A stretch of 64,000 nt of DNA from Vicinamibacterales bacterium (GCA_958296065.1 CATQHX010000077.1:1-64000); one strand, 5' to 3'. Shown: positions 8,776 through 17,781, counted from the first letter of the stretch. The notes: generated by a model from the sequence alone, not told the origin. Made by a program: numbers and translations.

Positions 8776-10398
8776 ATGCGCGAAGAACGGTGCCGCCGGC
8801 GGTCGACGCTCATCGCGGCCGCACTCGTTGCCGGCACGATCACCCTGCCCTGGACCGCCGCGGCGGCCGATGCGCCTCTGCTCGAAGCCGCCAGGTCGGG
8901 CGACGCCGCTCGCGTAGCGGCCCTGCTCGCGGAGGGAGCGCGCGCGGAGGCGGCGTCCCCGGACGGCACCACGGCGCTGCACTGGGCCGCACGGGCCGCG
9001 TCGACAGAAGCCGTCGAGCACCTGCTCGCGGCCGGAGCGGATGCGGAAAGCGCGAATCGCTACGGCATCACTCCGCTGTCGCTCGCGGCGGAGAGCGGGG
9101 AACCGGCGGTCGTCCGCGCCTTGCTCGCGGCCGGAGCCGACCCCAACAACGCCACTCCCGCGGGCGAGACGGTCCTGATGGTGGCCGCTCGTACCGGGCG
9201 TGTTCCGGTCCTCGACCAGCTCCTGGCGGCAGGTGCGACGGTCGACGCCACCGAGAGCTGGCGGGGCCAGACCGCGCTGATGTGGGCGGCAGCCGAGAAC
9301 AACGCCGACGCGGTCGCGCGGCTGCTCGCAGCCGGCGCGGACGTCGAGGCGCGCTCGAGCGGCGGCCTCACGCCGCTCCTGTTCGCCGTGCGAGAAGGGG
9401 GGATCGACGCAACGCGGGTACTGCTGCTCGGCGGCGCCGACGTCAATGCCGGCATCAACAACACGACCGCCGGCACCGGCTCGTACACGCCCGCCGCGAC
9501 CGGCCATACATCGCCGCTCGCGCTCGCCGTCATCAACGCGCACTACGAGCTGGCCGCAACGCTGCTCGATGCGGGAGCCGATCCGAACGCCTACGACGCC
9601 CGCGGCTCGCTGCTCCACGCGCTGGCCTGGATCCGCCGACCCGGCTCCGGCCGGCCGCCGGCGCAGACCGGCAATCTCGACAGCCTCGACCTGGCCCGGC
9701 GCCTGCTTGCGCAGGGCGCCAATCCGAACGTGCGGATCGTCTGGCGGGAGATCCCGTTCGAGGTCGACCTGGGCATCGTCAAGCCCCCGCCGAACATCTC
9801 GGTCGGCCGGAACTTCATCAGCTTCGTCGGCGCGACGCCCTTCTACCTGGCCGCCAAGCACGCGGACCTCGACCTGATGAAGCTGCTGGTCGACTACGGT
9901 GCCGACCCGCTGACGCCGACCGGCCAGGGCGTGACCCCGCTGATGGCGGCGGCCGGCCTCGGATTCTGGGACGGCGAGAGCCCCGGCCCGCTCAACGGCA
10001 CCCCCGAGCAGGTGCGGCTCGAGGCGGTGAAGATGACCCTGGCCCTCGGCAACGACCTGCACGCGGTCTCCGACTTCGGCGACACGCAGATCGAGGGAGA
10101 CGGGGTGGATCTGCTGCTGCGCCACCCGCTCAACCTGCTGGAGCTGGACGCCCAGCGCGACCGCGGCGACATGCGCTGGGGCGGCTGCACGGCGTTGCAC
10201 GGCGCCGCGATGATGGGCTCGAACCTGATCGTGCAGTACCTGATCGACCAGGGCGCGGACGTCAACGCCCGCAACGCGATCGGCTGGACGCCCCGGATGG
10301 TGGCCGAGGGCGTCTTCGTGGCGAACACCGAGAAGGCGTGGCCGGACACGGTGGCGCTGCTGCGTGAACTCGGCGGAGAAACGGTGGAACGACGATGA
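8776..10398 (+). CDS. Secreted ankyrin-repeat protein (cassette A)
   Basis: A 540-residue protein made almost wholly of ankyrin repeats. The ATG at 8776 is chosen because GGAAAGGGA ends six bases upstream and because it starts directly at the signal peptide (RRRSTLIAAALVAG, cleavage near AAAADAP). About ten repeats with the DGTTALHWAA / LLAAGADxN pattern follow, interrupted by loops around residues 235-250 and 285-345. Ankyrin arrays bind proteins; being exported, this one presumably binds partners in the envelope. It is divergent from the DUF1592/DUF1552 pair, unlike the other cassettes. Its stop overlaps the next start (ATGA), so the haem-propeller protein is coupled to it. Confidence 0.88.
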   Translation: MREERCRRRSTLIAAALVAGTITLPWTAAAADAPLLEAARSGDAARVAALLAEGARAEAASPDGTTALHWAARAASTEAVEHLLAAGADAESANRYGITPLSLAAESGEPAVVRALLAAGADPNNATPAGETVLMVAARTGRVPVLDQLLAAGATVDATESWRGQTALMWAAAENNADAVARLLAAGADVEARSSGGLTPLLFAVREGGIDATRVLLLGGADVNAGINNTTAGTGSYTPAATGHTSPLALAVINAHYELAATLLDAGADPNAYDARGSLLHALAWIRRPGSGRPPAQTGNLDSLDLARRLLAQGANPNVRIVWREIPFEVDLGIVKPPPNISVGRNFISFVGATPFYLAAKHADLDLMKLLVDYGADPLTPTGQGVTPLMAAAGLGFWDGESPGPLNGTPEQVRLEAVKMTLALGNDLHAVSDFGDTQIEGDGVDLLLRHPLNLLELDAQRDRGDMRWGGCTALHGAAMMGSNLIVQYLIDQGADVNARNAIGWTPRMVAEGVFVANTEKAWPDTVALLRELGGETVERR

Positions 10399-12557
10399 CC
10401 ATGACAAGACTGGGAAGCCTGACGGCCGCGCTCGCCTGCGCGGCGCTCGTCGCCGCCGCGGTGCCGGGAACGGTCGCGGTGGTGGCGGCGGACAACGACG
10501 GCATGGTTCGCGGCACGGTCACCAGCGCCAACGGCCCCGAGGCGGGCGTGTGGGTGATTGCCGAGACCGACGACCTCGAGACGGTGTTCCGCAAGATCGT
10601 CGTCACCGGCGACGACGGGCAGTACGTGCTGCCGGAGCTCCCCGACGCGACCTTCGACGTCTGGGTTCGCGGCTACGGCCTCGTCGACTCCGAGCCGGTC
10701 ACCGGACGGCCGGACCAGGAGCTGGATCTGACCGCGGTGGTGGCGGCGACGCCGCAGGAAGCGGCGCAGGTCTACCCCTCCACCTACTGGCTGTCGCTGA
10801 TCGACTTGCCCGGCACGCACGAGTTCCCGGGCACCGGTCCCGAGGGCAACGGCATCAATCCGCTGATGGGCAGCCAGAGCGAGTGGATCAACAACCTGAA
10901 GGGCTGCCAGCGCTGCCACCAGGTGGGCAGCAAGCGCACGCGCGAGATCCCCGACCTCGATGACTTCGACTCGGCCCGCTCGGCCTGGGCGGACCGGGTG
11001 CAGCGCGGGCAGCGCGGCTCGCTGATGAACAGCTTCGTCACGCGCTTCGGTACCCACGCCGGACTCGACATGCTGGTCGACTGGACCGACCGCATCGCCG
11101 CCGGCGAGGCGCCGCCGGCCCCGCCCCGGCCGCAGGGCATCGAGCGCAACGTCGTGCTGACGATGTGGAACTGGGGCGACAACGTCGCCTTCGTCCACGA
11201 CGAAATCGCCACCGACAAGCGCAACCCGCGCGTCAACGCCAACGGCCCGCTCTACGGCGTCGACATCGGTAACGACTTCCTGCTGGTGACCGACACGGTC
11301 GAGCACAGCTCGAAGATGATCAAGATCCCGCTGCGCGAGAACGACCCGCCGGTCCCGTCGATGTTCCAGACCGAGGGCTTCAAGCCGTGGCGCGACTTCG
11401 GCGCGGAGGCGGTCTGGAACGACCCCGCCAACCCGCACAACCCGATGATCGACGCCGAGGGACGCGTCTGGCTGACCACGCGGGTCCGGCATCCCAACAA
11501 CCCCGACTGGTGCCGTGAAGGGTCGGACAACGCCTACGCGCGGTACTTCCCCATCGACCGGGCCGGCCGCCACACCGGCTACTACGATCCCGAGACCGAG
11601 GACTTCGTCCTCATCGGCACCTGCTACGGCACGCACCACCTGCAGTTCGCCGAGGACGCCAACGACACGCTGTACTTCAGCGGCGGCGGCCCCGTCATCG
11701 GCTGGCTCGACACGAAGCTCTACGACGAGACCGGCGACGAGCAACTTGCCCAGGGCTGGTGCCCGACCGTCATCGACACCAACGGCGACGGCGTCATCAC
11801 GAAGCCGTGGAACGAGCCTGCCGCGCGCGGCAGCCGCGAGGAGCCGCCGTTCGACCCGGCGCTGGACACGCGCGTGAGGGTCGGCGCCTACGGCGTCATC
11901 GCCAACCCCGTCGACGACGCGGTCTGGATCGTCTCGGACGACTTCCCCGGCCGGATGCTGCGCCTGGAGCGCGGCGACAACCCGCCGGAGACCTGCATCA
12001 GCGAGCTCTACACCGTGCCGGTGGAGAAGGGCTACCGCACCCGCGGCCTCGACGTCGACCGCAACGGCGTCCTCTGGACCGCGCTGGCCGGCAGCAGCCA
12101 CTTCGCCTCGTTCGACCGCGGCGAGTGCACCGTCTTCGGCGGACCCGAGGCTCGCGACGGCCGACAGTGCGACGAAGGTTGGTCCTTCTACAAGGCGCCC
12201 GGCCCGAACTTCCGGAACACCGACATCGGGACCGACTTCCACTATTACAACTGGGTCGACCAGTTCAACACGCTCGGCCTCGGCGAGAATATCCCCATCG
12301 CCAACGGGTCGAGCTCGGATTCGCTGCTGGCCCTCGATCCGGAGACCGGCGAGTGGACCATCCTTCGCGTCCCGTACCCGCAGGGCTTCCACAGCCGCGG
12401 GCTCGACGGCCGCATCGACGATCCCGACGCCGGCTGGAAGGGCCGCGGCGTCTACGCCACCTACGGGGCCGACGCGGCGTGGCACGTCGAGGGCGGCCCG
12501 GTGGAGCCGGGGAACCTGGTGAAGTTCCAGATCCGGCCGGACCCGCTGGCGCACTGA
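10395..12557 (+). CDS. Secreted haem-binding beta-propeller protein with carboxypeptidase-regulatory-like domain
   Basis: A 720-residue exported protein: signal peptide (about 1-33), an Ig-like carboxypeptidase-regulatory domain (about 38-115, GMVRGTVTSANGPEAGVWV), a single haem c motif CQRCH at residues 171-175, then a long propeller-like region with WNWGD, DxxGRVW and NGSSSDSLLALDPETGEW strings. The start overlaps the ankyrin stop (ATGA); a second ATG six bases on is an alternative. Such proteins resemble vgb lyase-like streptogramin propellers preceded by a cytochrome domain. Whether it is an enzyme or an electron carrier cannot be told from sequence. Codon use matches its neighbours. Confidence 0.72.
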   Translation: MTMTRLGSLTAALACAALVAAAVPGTVAVVAADNDGMVRGTVTSANGPEAGVWVIAETDDLETVFRKIVVTGDDGQYVLPELPDATFDVWVRGYGLVDSEPVTGRPDQELDLTAVVAATPQEAAQVYPSTYWLSLIDLPGTHEFPGTGPEGNGINPLMGSQSEWINNLKGCQRCHQVGSKRTREIPDLDDFDSARSAWADRVQRGQRGSLMNSFVTRFGTHAGLDMLVDWTDRIAAGEAPPAPPRPQGIERNVVLTMWNWGDNVAFVHDEIATDKRNPRVNANGPLYGVDIGNDFLLVTDTVEHSSKMIKIPLRENDPPVPSMFQTEGFKPWRDFGAEAVWNDPANPHNPMIDAEGRVWLTTRVRHPNNPDWCREGSDNAYARYFPIDRAGRHTGYYDPETEDFVLIGTCYGTHHLQFAEDANDTLYFSGGGPVIGWLDTKLYDETGDEQLAQGWCPTVIDTNGDGVITKPWNEPAARGSREEPPFDPALDTRVRVGAYGVIANPVDDAVWIVSDDFPGRMLRLERGDNPPETCISELYTVPVEKGYRTRGLDVDRNGVLWTALAGSSHFASFDRGECTVFGGPEARDGRQCDEGWSFYKAPGPNFRNTDIGTDFHYYNWVDQFNTLGLGENIPIANGSSSDSLLALDPETGEWTILRVPYPQGFHSRGLDGRIDDPDAGWKGRGVYATYGADAAWHVEGGPVEPGNLVKFQIRPDPLAH

Positions 12558-12609
12558 GACGGCTGCCGCGGTCCGCACCTCGGATCGACGCTCGGCCGTC
12601 CGAAATCGG

Positions 12610-12629
12610 GACGGACGGTCGAGTCCGTC
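12610..12629. terminator. Hairpin between the propeller gene and the SIR2 operon
   Basis: GACGGAC at 12610-12616 and GTCCGTC at 12623-12629 form a perfect 7-bp stem with a 6-base loop, 52 bases after the propeller gene stop. No T tract follows. It may insulate the accessory operon from upstream transcription. Confidence 0.35.
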
Positions 12630-12689
12630 GCCCAAGGTGACACCCCACATCGCAGAGAGCGACAGAAGGCGACTACGGGAGCCCGACCA

Positions 12690-14009
12690 TTGGACCCTCA
12701 ACTTCGCGACAGCCTCTTGCTTTCGGTCCAGGGCGGCCACTTGGCGGTGATGTGTGGGGCTGGCCTGTCGATGTCTCCTCCAACCGCTGTTCCTTCCGCA
12801 GCGGAACTCGCCCAGGCATGTGGGGACCGCTATTCGCAGGTCACGCAGACGCACCTTCCGGATGACGTTCGACTTGACCTCGAGCGCCTAGCGGACTATT
12901 TCCTGGAGCTGAACAGATTCCGGGAGTTTCTGGACTTCGTGCCCTGGAAGACCTTCTCCCGGAATCCAAATCGCGGGCACGCGGCGATCGCGGATTTCCT
13001 GTGCTGTGGTGCGTTGACTCTTGCCGCAACCACGAACTTCGACACTCACATCGAGGACGCCGCGTTTGAGCTTGGCGAACGTAATTTTCGATCAGCCCTC
13101 GACGGTGTCGAAGCGGCGGGACTGCCCGACAGGCACCGTCCGCTCCTCAAGCTGCACGGATGCCACAAGCGAGATTCGTCCAACACGCTTTGGGCGCAGT
13201 CGCAAATCGACCGAAACGGCGAGATTCAGACGCGACTCGCCAGGAGCACGACATGGCTGACGGGGCAGCTCGTTGGCAGGGACTTGGTGATTGTCGGCTT
13301 CTGGACAGATTGGGACTACCTCAACAACGTGCTGTCGCGTGCACTGCAAGATTCGACGCCAAGGACGGTCGTGGTCGTAAATCCCGCAGATCGCCAAGTC
13401 TTGCAGCGGAAGGCGCCTGAGTTGTGGGATTGGGCAAACCGTCATGATTTCCGCCACGTCCCCGAGCCGGCAGACGCGTTCCTCGACGAACTGCGAGTCG
13501 TGTTTTCTCGCGGTTTCGTCAAGCGCGCCATCGCCGGCGGCACTCGCCATTTCGCCGCACTCTTCCCGCAACGAGAAGCTGGAGGCACAGACTTCGTCGA
13601 TCCTCTGAACAGCGATGATCTGTACCTGATGCGGAAGGACTTGTCCGGTTGTTCCGGCACGCGTCCATCGAGGAACCGGGAACCGGATGACACGATGTCC
13701 ATGGTTGGCGCGTTCATTCTTGCCATCATGGCAGCAGGCGGCGTTCTCGAAGGCGCACACCTTCGCCTGCAGGATCGAGGCATACGCGTAATCAACTGCC
13801 CGAATCAACTTCTTTCACGAGTCAAGACCGAATTCGACGATGACCTCCGGGCATCGCGCGATTGCGACGCCGTGATATGTGTCGGCGCAACTGACGACGG
13901 CGTTCCTTCGGACCTCGTGCGAGAGAATGAGAATCGAACGATTGTGAGGCAAGGGCGGGATGTTGAGTGGATGACCCACGATTCCGCGAGGGAGCGTTTG
14001 GGCCTATGA
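12690..14009 (+). CDS. SIR2-domain protein, probable NADase effector of an ABC-3C-like defence operon
   Basis: A 439-residue cytoplasmic protein. The start is a TTG at 12690 preceded by GGGAG at proper distance. Residues 1-270 are a SIR2-like Rossmann domain: the NAD-binding GAG loop at 23-25, TTNFD at 114-118, and KLHG with the catalytic-type histidine at 156, then GRDLVIVGFWTDWDYL. Bacterial stand-alone SIR2 domains of this sort commonly degrade NAD+ during phage infection. The C-terminal 130 residues are not recognised and may contact the partner ATPase. Its stop overlaps the next start (ATGA), and the two following genes are similarly coupled. The sequence is visibly richer in A+T than the flanks, suggesting acquisition by transfer. 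Confidence 0.82.
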   Translation: MDPQLRDSLLLSVQGGHLAVMCGAGLSMSPPTAVPSAAELAQACGDRYSQVTQTHLPDDVRLDLERLADYFLELNRFREFLDFVPWKTFSRNPNRGHAAIADFLCCGALTLAATTNFDTHIEDAAFELGERNFRSALDGVEAAGLPDRHRPLLKLHGCHKRDSSNTLWAQSQIDRNGEIQTRLARSTTWLTGQLVGRDLVIVGFWTDWDYLNNVLSRALQDSTPRTVVVVNPADRQVLQRKAPELWDWANRHDFRHVPEPADAFLDELRVVFSRGFVKRAIAGGTRHFAALFPQREAGGTDFVDPLNSDDLYLMRKDLSGCSGTRPSRNREPDDTMSMVGAFILAIMAAGGVLEGAHLRLQDRGIRVINCPNQLLSRVKTEFDDDLRASRDCDAVICVGATDDGVPSDLVRENENRTIVRQGRDVEWMTHDSARERLGL

Positions 14010-14536
14010 GTATCCTCGACATGGCTTCCAAACGGCTAGCGACCGCGGGGTATGACGTCACGTCGATCGCCGGCCACCTGTGCTTCGAGGACGCGAGCGT
14101 TCTGGGATTCGTCGCCGAGTTCGTGTCGGTGGCCGCGCTGCTCAACCAGTGGAAGCATACCGAGGAGAGCTTCCTGCGTGATCATGCCGCCGAGTTGCGG
14201 CGAGACCGCCGAAAGGCATGGAATGTCTATTCGATTCTCCTGACGCATGAACGAGCGTCCGCCGAACAGACGAAGCATCTGGTGGCGGTCGAAGAGAATT
14301 TCGAGGCGACCAGAAAGATCGCCCGAGCGGGGATCGCCATCGACCGCGACATCGAGACCGCCCTCGGTGTCCTGTTGCCAATCCGTCACCGTGTGAGTCT
14401 GAGCAGCGAGAATGCCCTGGACCTTGTGCGCAACCGGCTTTCGGTACTGCCGACCGCTGCTGTTCGCTCTCTGCTCGTCCGCGGCAATGGCGAGGACTTT
14501 GCGGATGCGTTGGTCCGTGAGGAGGATACGGAGTGA
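14006..14536 (+). CDS. Probable middle component of an ABC-3C-like system
   Basis: A 176-residue protein with no signal peptide. The ATG at 14006 overlaps the SIR2 gene stop, so it is preferred over an earlier ATG. It is mostly alpha-helical and contains a W-N-V-Y-S-I-L-L-T segment near residue 68 and an ATRKIARAGI segment near 112. These recall the small middle components of ABC three-component systems, which sit between the ATPase and the effector gene; this is an impression from pattern, not an alignment. Its GTGA junction with the ATPase gene and its position in the operon support the assignment. Otherwise it would be a hypothetical protein. Confidence 0.6.
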   Translation: MSILDMASKRLATAGYDVTSIAGHLCFEDASVLGFVAEFVSVAALLNQWKHTEESFLRDHAAELRRDRRKAWNVYSILLTHERASAEQTKHLVAVEENFEATRKIARAGIAIDRDIETALGVLLPIRHRVSLSSENALDLVRNRLSVLPTAAVRSLLVRGNGEDFADALVREEDTE

Positions 14537-16617
14537 AACTCAGCCACATACAGGCGGCAGGTTTCCGCGGTATTCGATCCACGATGTCCGTACCTGTCCC
14601 CAACGGCTTTCTGATCGTCACGGGGCGGAACGGAAGCGGCAAGAGCACGCTCCTCGACGCCGTCGAGTTCGGCCTGACCGGCCAGATCTCGAGGCCGGCT
14701 CTGACTTCCGAGAATCGAGAAGATCTCGGCAACTATGTCTGGTGGCGAGGGGCGGCTGAGCCGTGCGATCAATTGGTGCGGCTCGTATTCGAGCTGGACG
14801 ACGGAATTGATCTCGAGGTGGTTCGGCGGCCGGAAGGAGCGACCTTTCGCGTACTCGGTCAATCCAGCCGCGCGCGCGGTCTGACTGAGACCGAGTTGCA
14901 TTCGTATTTCGCGAACGAGTCGGCTCCGCAAGTTCGGTTGCTCACCACACTTTGCGGTTCGACCATTATTCGAGACGAGCAGATTACCAACCTCAGCGTC
15001 GATGCGGACGAAAGGTCACGTTTTGCGCTGGTTCTCGACACGCTGGGATCCACGCAGCTTCCGGATATCCAGAAACGCCTCGATAATGCGAAGGGTGTGC
15101 TCGATGATCGCGTCAGACGACTGCAAACTGCGTACGACGCGGCGCGCGCCGACGTGAATCGAATGGTTGCGCAGATCAGCGAATCGCGGTCCGAATTCGA
15201 AGCGGAGCCGGACTCGGAAGCAGCGCGGCGAGAATTAGCGACCGCCCTTGGCATCGTCGAAGACAACAAGACCGATTCTCTCGTGCGTCAGGCTCGCGGC
15301 CGGATTGGTAGATTGCGCAGCCACGTTTCGACGCTGTCACGCTGTATTCCGCAGTTGCAGGAGATCGAGAACCGACGCGCCGAGATCGAAACAGAAGCAC
15401 ACCACGCCAGAACGCGTGAACTCAACGCGACTCTTGAACAAGCCACCAAAGCTCGCAGTCGTGCGCAGCAAGCTCGATACGTGGCGGAGACAGCGGCCGG
15501 CCGTTTCGAGGAACGGCGGCCGCATGTCCGCTCCCTCGCGGAACTTGTCGAGCACGGCAAGCGAGTTGGACTGGAGGATGGCGGGTGCCCACTGTGCGGT
15601 TCGGACGTAACGGAAGAGGCATTCGTGTCCCATCTGCAGGAGACCGCGGCGAGAGTAGAGCGCGAGTCCGCAGGGCTGGCAGAAGCGCTGGCTCGAAGAG
15701 AGGAGGCACTGAACGCCGAGAGCGACGCCGAGTCACAGAAGCGACAGGCGGAGGCTGCCTTTCGGGAACACAGGCGGGCAGGAGACGATCTGCACGTGGA
15801 GTTCGACGAGATCATTCGCGAGATCGGGAAGGTAGAGGATTTGGAGCTGCCGGTGAGCGTGAACGCCACGGCTTTGGAAGACGCTCTCAGAGCCATCAGA
15901 TTATCTCTCGAACCCCTGGAATCTGCGCTGGCCGGACTAGAGGTATCTGCCGCATATGGGCGCTTAGTGGAGCAAGAGAGAGCCCTTGCGCAGGAACGCG
16001 AGCGGCTCGTTTCCGTACAGAACTTGCTGGAGGCGGCGCAGCGCGCCAGTTCACATCAAGCCGAAGCCAGTCGGGCGGTGAGAAGGGTGGCCGGAGAGCT
16101 TGTGGACGAGCGACTGGCGCAACTGGAACCTCTGCTGGTCGAGCTGTACGAACGCCTTCGACCCCACGTCCAATGGTCGACCGTCGGCTACAGAGTCCGC
16201 GGCGACGTCAGGCGGTTCATGCGCCTCACGGTCGGCGAAAGCGAACTCAACCCGCGGTTCATGTTCAGCAGCGGCCAGCGAAGAGCGCTCGGTCTTGCGT
16301 TCCTTCTTTCAGTGCACCTGTCTACGACGTGGAGCCGCTGGAACACGCTCATTCTGGACGATCCGATGCAACACGTCGATGACTACCGGGCGCTTCACCT
16401 TGCGGAGGTGCTCGGTTCGATCAGAAGAAGCGGCCGGCAGATTCTGTGCGCGGTCGAGGATCGATCCCTGGCCGACCTTCTAGCAAGACGGCTGGCCACT
16501 TCCGAGTCGCAGAGCGGCGGCGTGCTGGAACTCAAGTACGAGCTCGGCGAAGGCTCGACGATTGCGTCGCTCGACACGCTCGAACCTCTGAAGCCACGAC
16601 TGTTCACAGCCGCCTGA
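14533..16617 (+). CDS. SMC/RecF-type ABC ATPase with zinc hook
   Basis: A 694-residue ATPase starting at a GTG that overlaps the previous stop (GTGA). Walker A is GRNGSGKST at residues 31-39. Two long coiled-coil arms (about 195-345 and 365-545) flank a zinc-hook motif CPLCG at 352-356. The ABC signature SSGQRRALGLAF begins near residue 580 and Walker B is LILDDPMQHVDD with acids at 609-610. The architecture is a half-sized Rad50-like molecule; the length and the DDPMQHVDD string fit ATPases of ABC three-component defence systems better than Rad50 or RecN. It likely senses DNA or foreign ends and licenses the SIR2 effector. Codon use is less GC-biased than the chromosome-like neighbours. Confidence 0.82.
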   Translation: MKLSHIQAAGFRGIRSTMSVPVPNGFLIVTGRNGSGKSTLLDAVEFGLTGQISRPALTSENREDLGNYVWWRGAAEPCDQLVRLVFELDDGIDLEVVRRPEGATFRVLGQSSRARGLTETELHSYFANESAPQVRLLTTLCGSTIIRDEQITNLSVDADERSRFALVLDTLGSTQLPDIQKRLDNAKGVLDDRVRRLQTAYDAARADVNRMVAQISESRSEFEAEPDSEAARRELATALGIVEDNKTDSLVRQARGRIGRLRSHVSTLSRCIPQLQEIENRRAEIETEAHHARTRELNATLEQATKARSRAQQARYVAETAAGRFEERRPHVRSLAELVEHGKRVGLEDGGCPLCGSDVTEEAFVSHLQETAARVERESAGLAEALARREEALNAESDAESQKRQAEAAFREHRRAGDDLHVEFDEIIREIGKVEDLELPVSVNATALEDALRAIRLSLEPLESALAGLEVSAAYGRLVEQERALAQERERLVSVQNLLEAAQRASSHQAEASRAVRRVAGELVDERLAQLEPLLVELYERLRPHVQWSTVGYRVRGDVRRFMRLTVGESELNPRFMFSSGQRRALGLAFLLSVHLSTTWSRWNTLILDDPMQHVDDYRALHLAEVLGSIRRSGRQILCAVEDRSLADLLARRLATSESQSGGVLELKYELGEGSTIASLDTLEPLKPRLFTAA

Positions 16618-16661
16618 AGAGCAATGTTCTGCAGAAGATAGGTTCGACTGAAGCCGCGGAC

Positions 16662-16982
16662 GTGACGGTTACCGAGGACACGCTGAGGGTCGAGCTCTCC
16701 GACGGACGGACCATCTCCGCGCCACTCGCATGGTATCCGCGGCTCGTCCACGCTGCCCAGGAGGAGCGGGATGCCTGGGAATTGATCGGTGAGGGACAGG
16801 GAATTCGATGGGCAGCTCTGGACGAAGACCTCAGCGTAGAGGGACTGATTGCAGGCCGTCCGTCGGGAGAGAGCCAACGTTCTCTCAAACGCTGGCTGGA
16901 CGCGAGGCGTGCAGGGCGCAGTGTGACGCTGTCCGAACTCACCAGCGCCGCGCGACCGGTATCAGAAGACTCCGGCGCTTGA
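16662..16982 (+). CDS. DUF2442 domain protein
   Basis: A small protein of 106 residues from the GTG at 16662. It contains the full DUF2442 pattern: LRVELSDGRTISAPLAWYPRL, a block with ER and WELIGEGQGIRW, then DEDLSVEGLIAGRPS. The frame is open back to 16446 but has no ATG at a family-like position, so the start is uncertain; CTG codons at 16614 or 16629 are alternatives. The C-terminal 35 residues beyond the domain are charged. DUF2442 proteins often accompany a small DUF4160 partner in toxin-antitoxin-like pairs; no partner is visible here. It follows the ATPase gene by 44 bases and may be co-transcribed with it. Confidence 0.7.
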   Translation: MTVTEDTLRVELSDGRTISAPLAWYPRLVHAAQEERDAWELIGEGQGIRWAALDEDLSVEGLIAGRPSGESQRSLKRWLDARRAGRSVTLSELTSAARPVSEDSGA

Positions 16983-16991
16983 CGATTCGAA

Positions 16992-17167
16992 CTACTCCTC
17001 GGCCGGGACAGCGGCCGACGCGATGCGCGCAGCACGCAAGGCGGGAACCAGGTCGGCGAGGAGAGTGACGAGCACGATTGCCGTCGTCGCCGCGACGAGC
17101 GTTGCCGGATCGCTCGGTGCGGCTCGACGAAGCGGGCGAACGCGAGCGCCAAGCCGGCGCCGACCAC
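16992..17167 (-). pseudogene. Remnant of an FtsX/MacB-like (ADOP) permease C-terminus
   Basis: On the minus strand the last membrane segment of an FtsX-family permease is recognisable: SDPATLVAATTAIVLVTLLA followed by DLVPALRAARI and a stop at 16992. The preceding segment GAGLALAFARFVEP lies in a different frame (up to about 17167), so at least one frameshift separates the pieces, and nothing of the rest of the gene is present. This is the characteristic end of acidobacterial duplicated-orphan permeases. It occupies most of the 306-base space between the DUF2442 and NIPSNAP genes and looks like a relic cut by insertion of the defence island. Confidence 0.6.
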
Positions 17168-17235
17168 GACGTGGCTTCCGACACTCTCGTGGCTGGGCGT
17201 CTGCCATCCGCATCCGCCGCCAGCACCCGCCGGCC

Positions 17236-17241
17236 TATAAT
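17236..17241 (+). promoter_or_regulatory. Putative -10 element (TATAAT) before the NIPSNAP gene
   Basis: A perfect TATAAT in GC-rich surroundings, 47 bases before the ATG, inside the string CTATAATCGGC that recurs before the gene at 32306. No clear -35 box is seen. Confidence 0.45.
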
Positions 17242-17288
17242 CGGCATCCGCTCACGCACGCAATCAGGAACATCCACCGGAGGCAACG

Positions 17289-17717
17289 ATGCGCAAGTGG
17301 CAGATTCTCGCGTTCGTCGGATTCACGTTCGGGATCGTCGGCAGCGGCTGGGCGATCGCCGAGCAGCAGCGCGCGGCATCCCAGGTCTACGAGCTGCGCG
17401 TCTACAAGACGACGCCGGGCAACCGGGAGGCGCTGGCGAACCGCTTCCGCGACCACACGGCGGCAATGTTCGAGCGGGCCGGCATGACGAACGTCGGCTA
17501 CTGGAACGCGGTGACCGGCGACGACGTCGAGGACACGTTCATCTACATGCTCGCGTATCCGTCGCGCGAGGCGCGCGACGAGATGTGGCAGGAGCTCGCC
17601 ACCTTCGAGGACTTCCAGGAGATCATCATCGCCGCCGAGCGGGACGAGAGCCGCGCACTGGTCGACAACATCGACGCGCGGATCCTGGAGCCGACGTCGT
17701 ACTCCGCGCTGAAGTAG
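17289..17717 (+). CDS. Exported NIPSNAP-family protein
   Basis: A 142-residue protein whose ATG follows a good ribosome binding site (CGGAGG, spacing about six). An N-terminal hydrophobic segment (about residues 5-24) is a signal peptide or anchor. From residue 32 the NIPSNAP pattern starts: YELRVYKTTPGNREAL, FRDHTAAMFERAGM, and FIYMLAYPSREARDEMW. The fold is a ferredoxin-like dimeric alpha/beta barrel; family members have no settled biochemical role, though some bind small ligands. Secreted acidobacterial versions are common. It stands alone between the permease relic and the convergent vapBC pair. Confidence 0.85.
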   Translation: MRKWQILAFVGFTFGIVGSGWAIAEQQRAASQVYELRVYKTTPGNREALANRFRDHTAAMFERAGMTNVGYWNAVTGDDVEDTFIYMLAYPSREARDEMWQELATFEDFQEIIIAAERDESRALVDNIDARILEPTSYSALK

Positions 17718-17781
17718 CCGGGTCCGACCCATCGAACGCGTCCCGCATCCGGGGGGTCTGCGTCCGGCGGTCGTCCGTTGG

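Noticed and set aside
14533..16617. Rad50/SbcC assignment for the zinc-hook ATPase
   Set aside because: Too short for Rad50, no Mre11/SbcD partner, and it is coupled to SIR2 and a small middle gene instead.
12690..17167. Prophage or transposon
   Set aside because: No integrase, transposase, phage structural gene or terminal repeat was seen; only composition and a relic suggest transfer.
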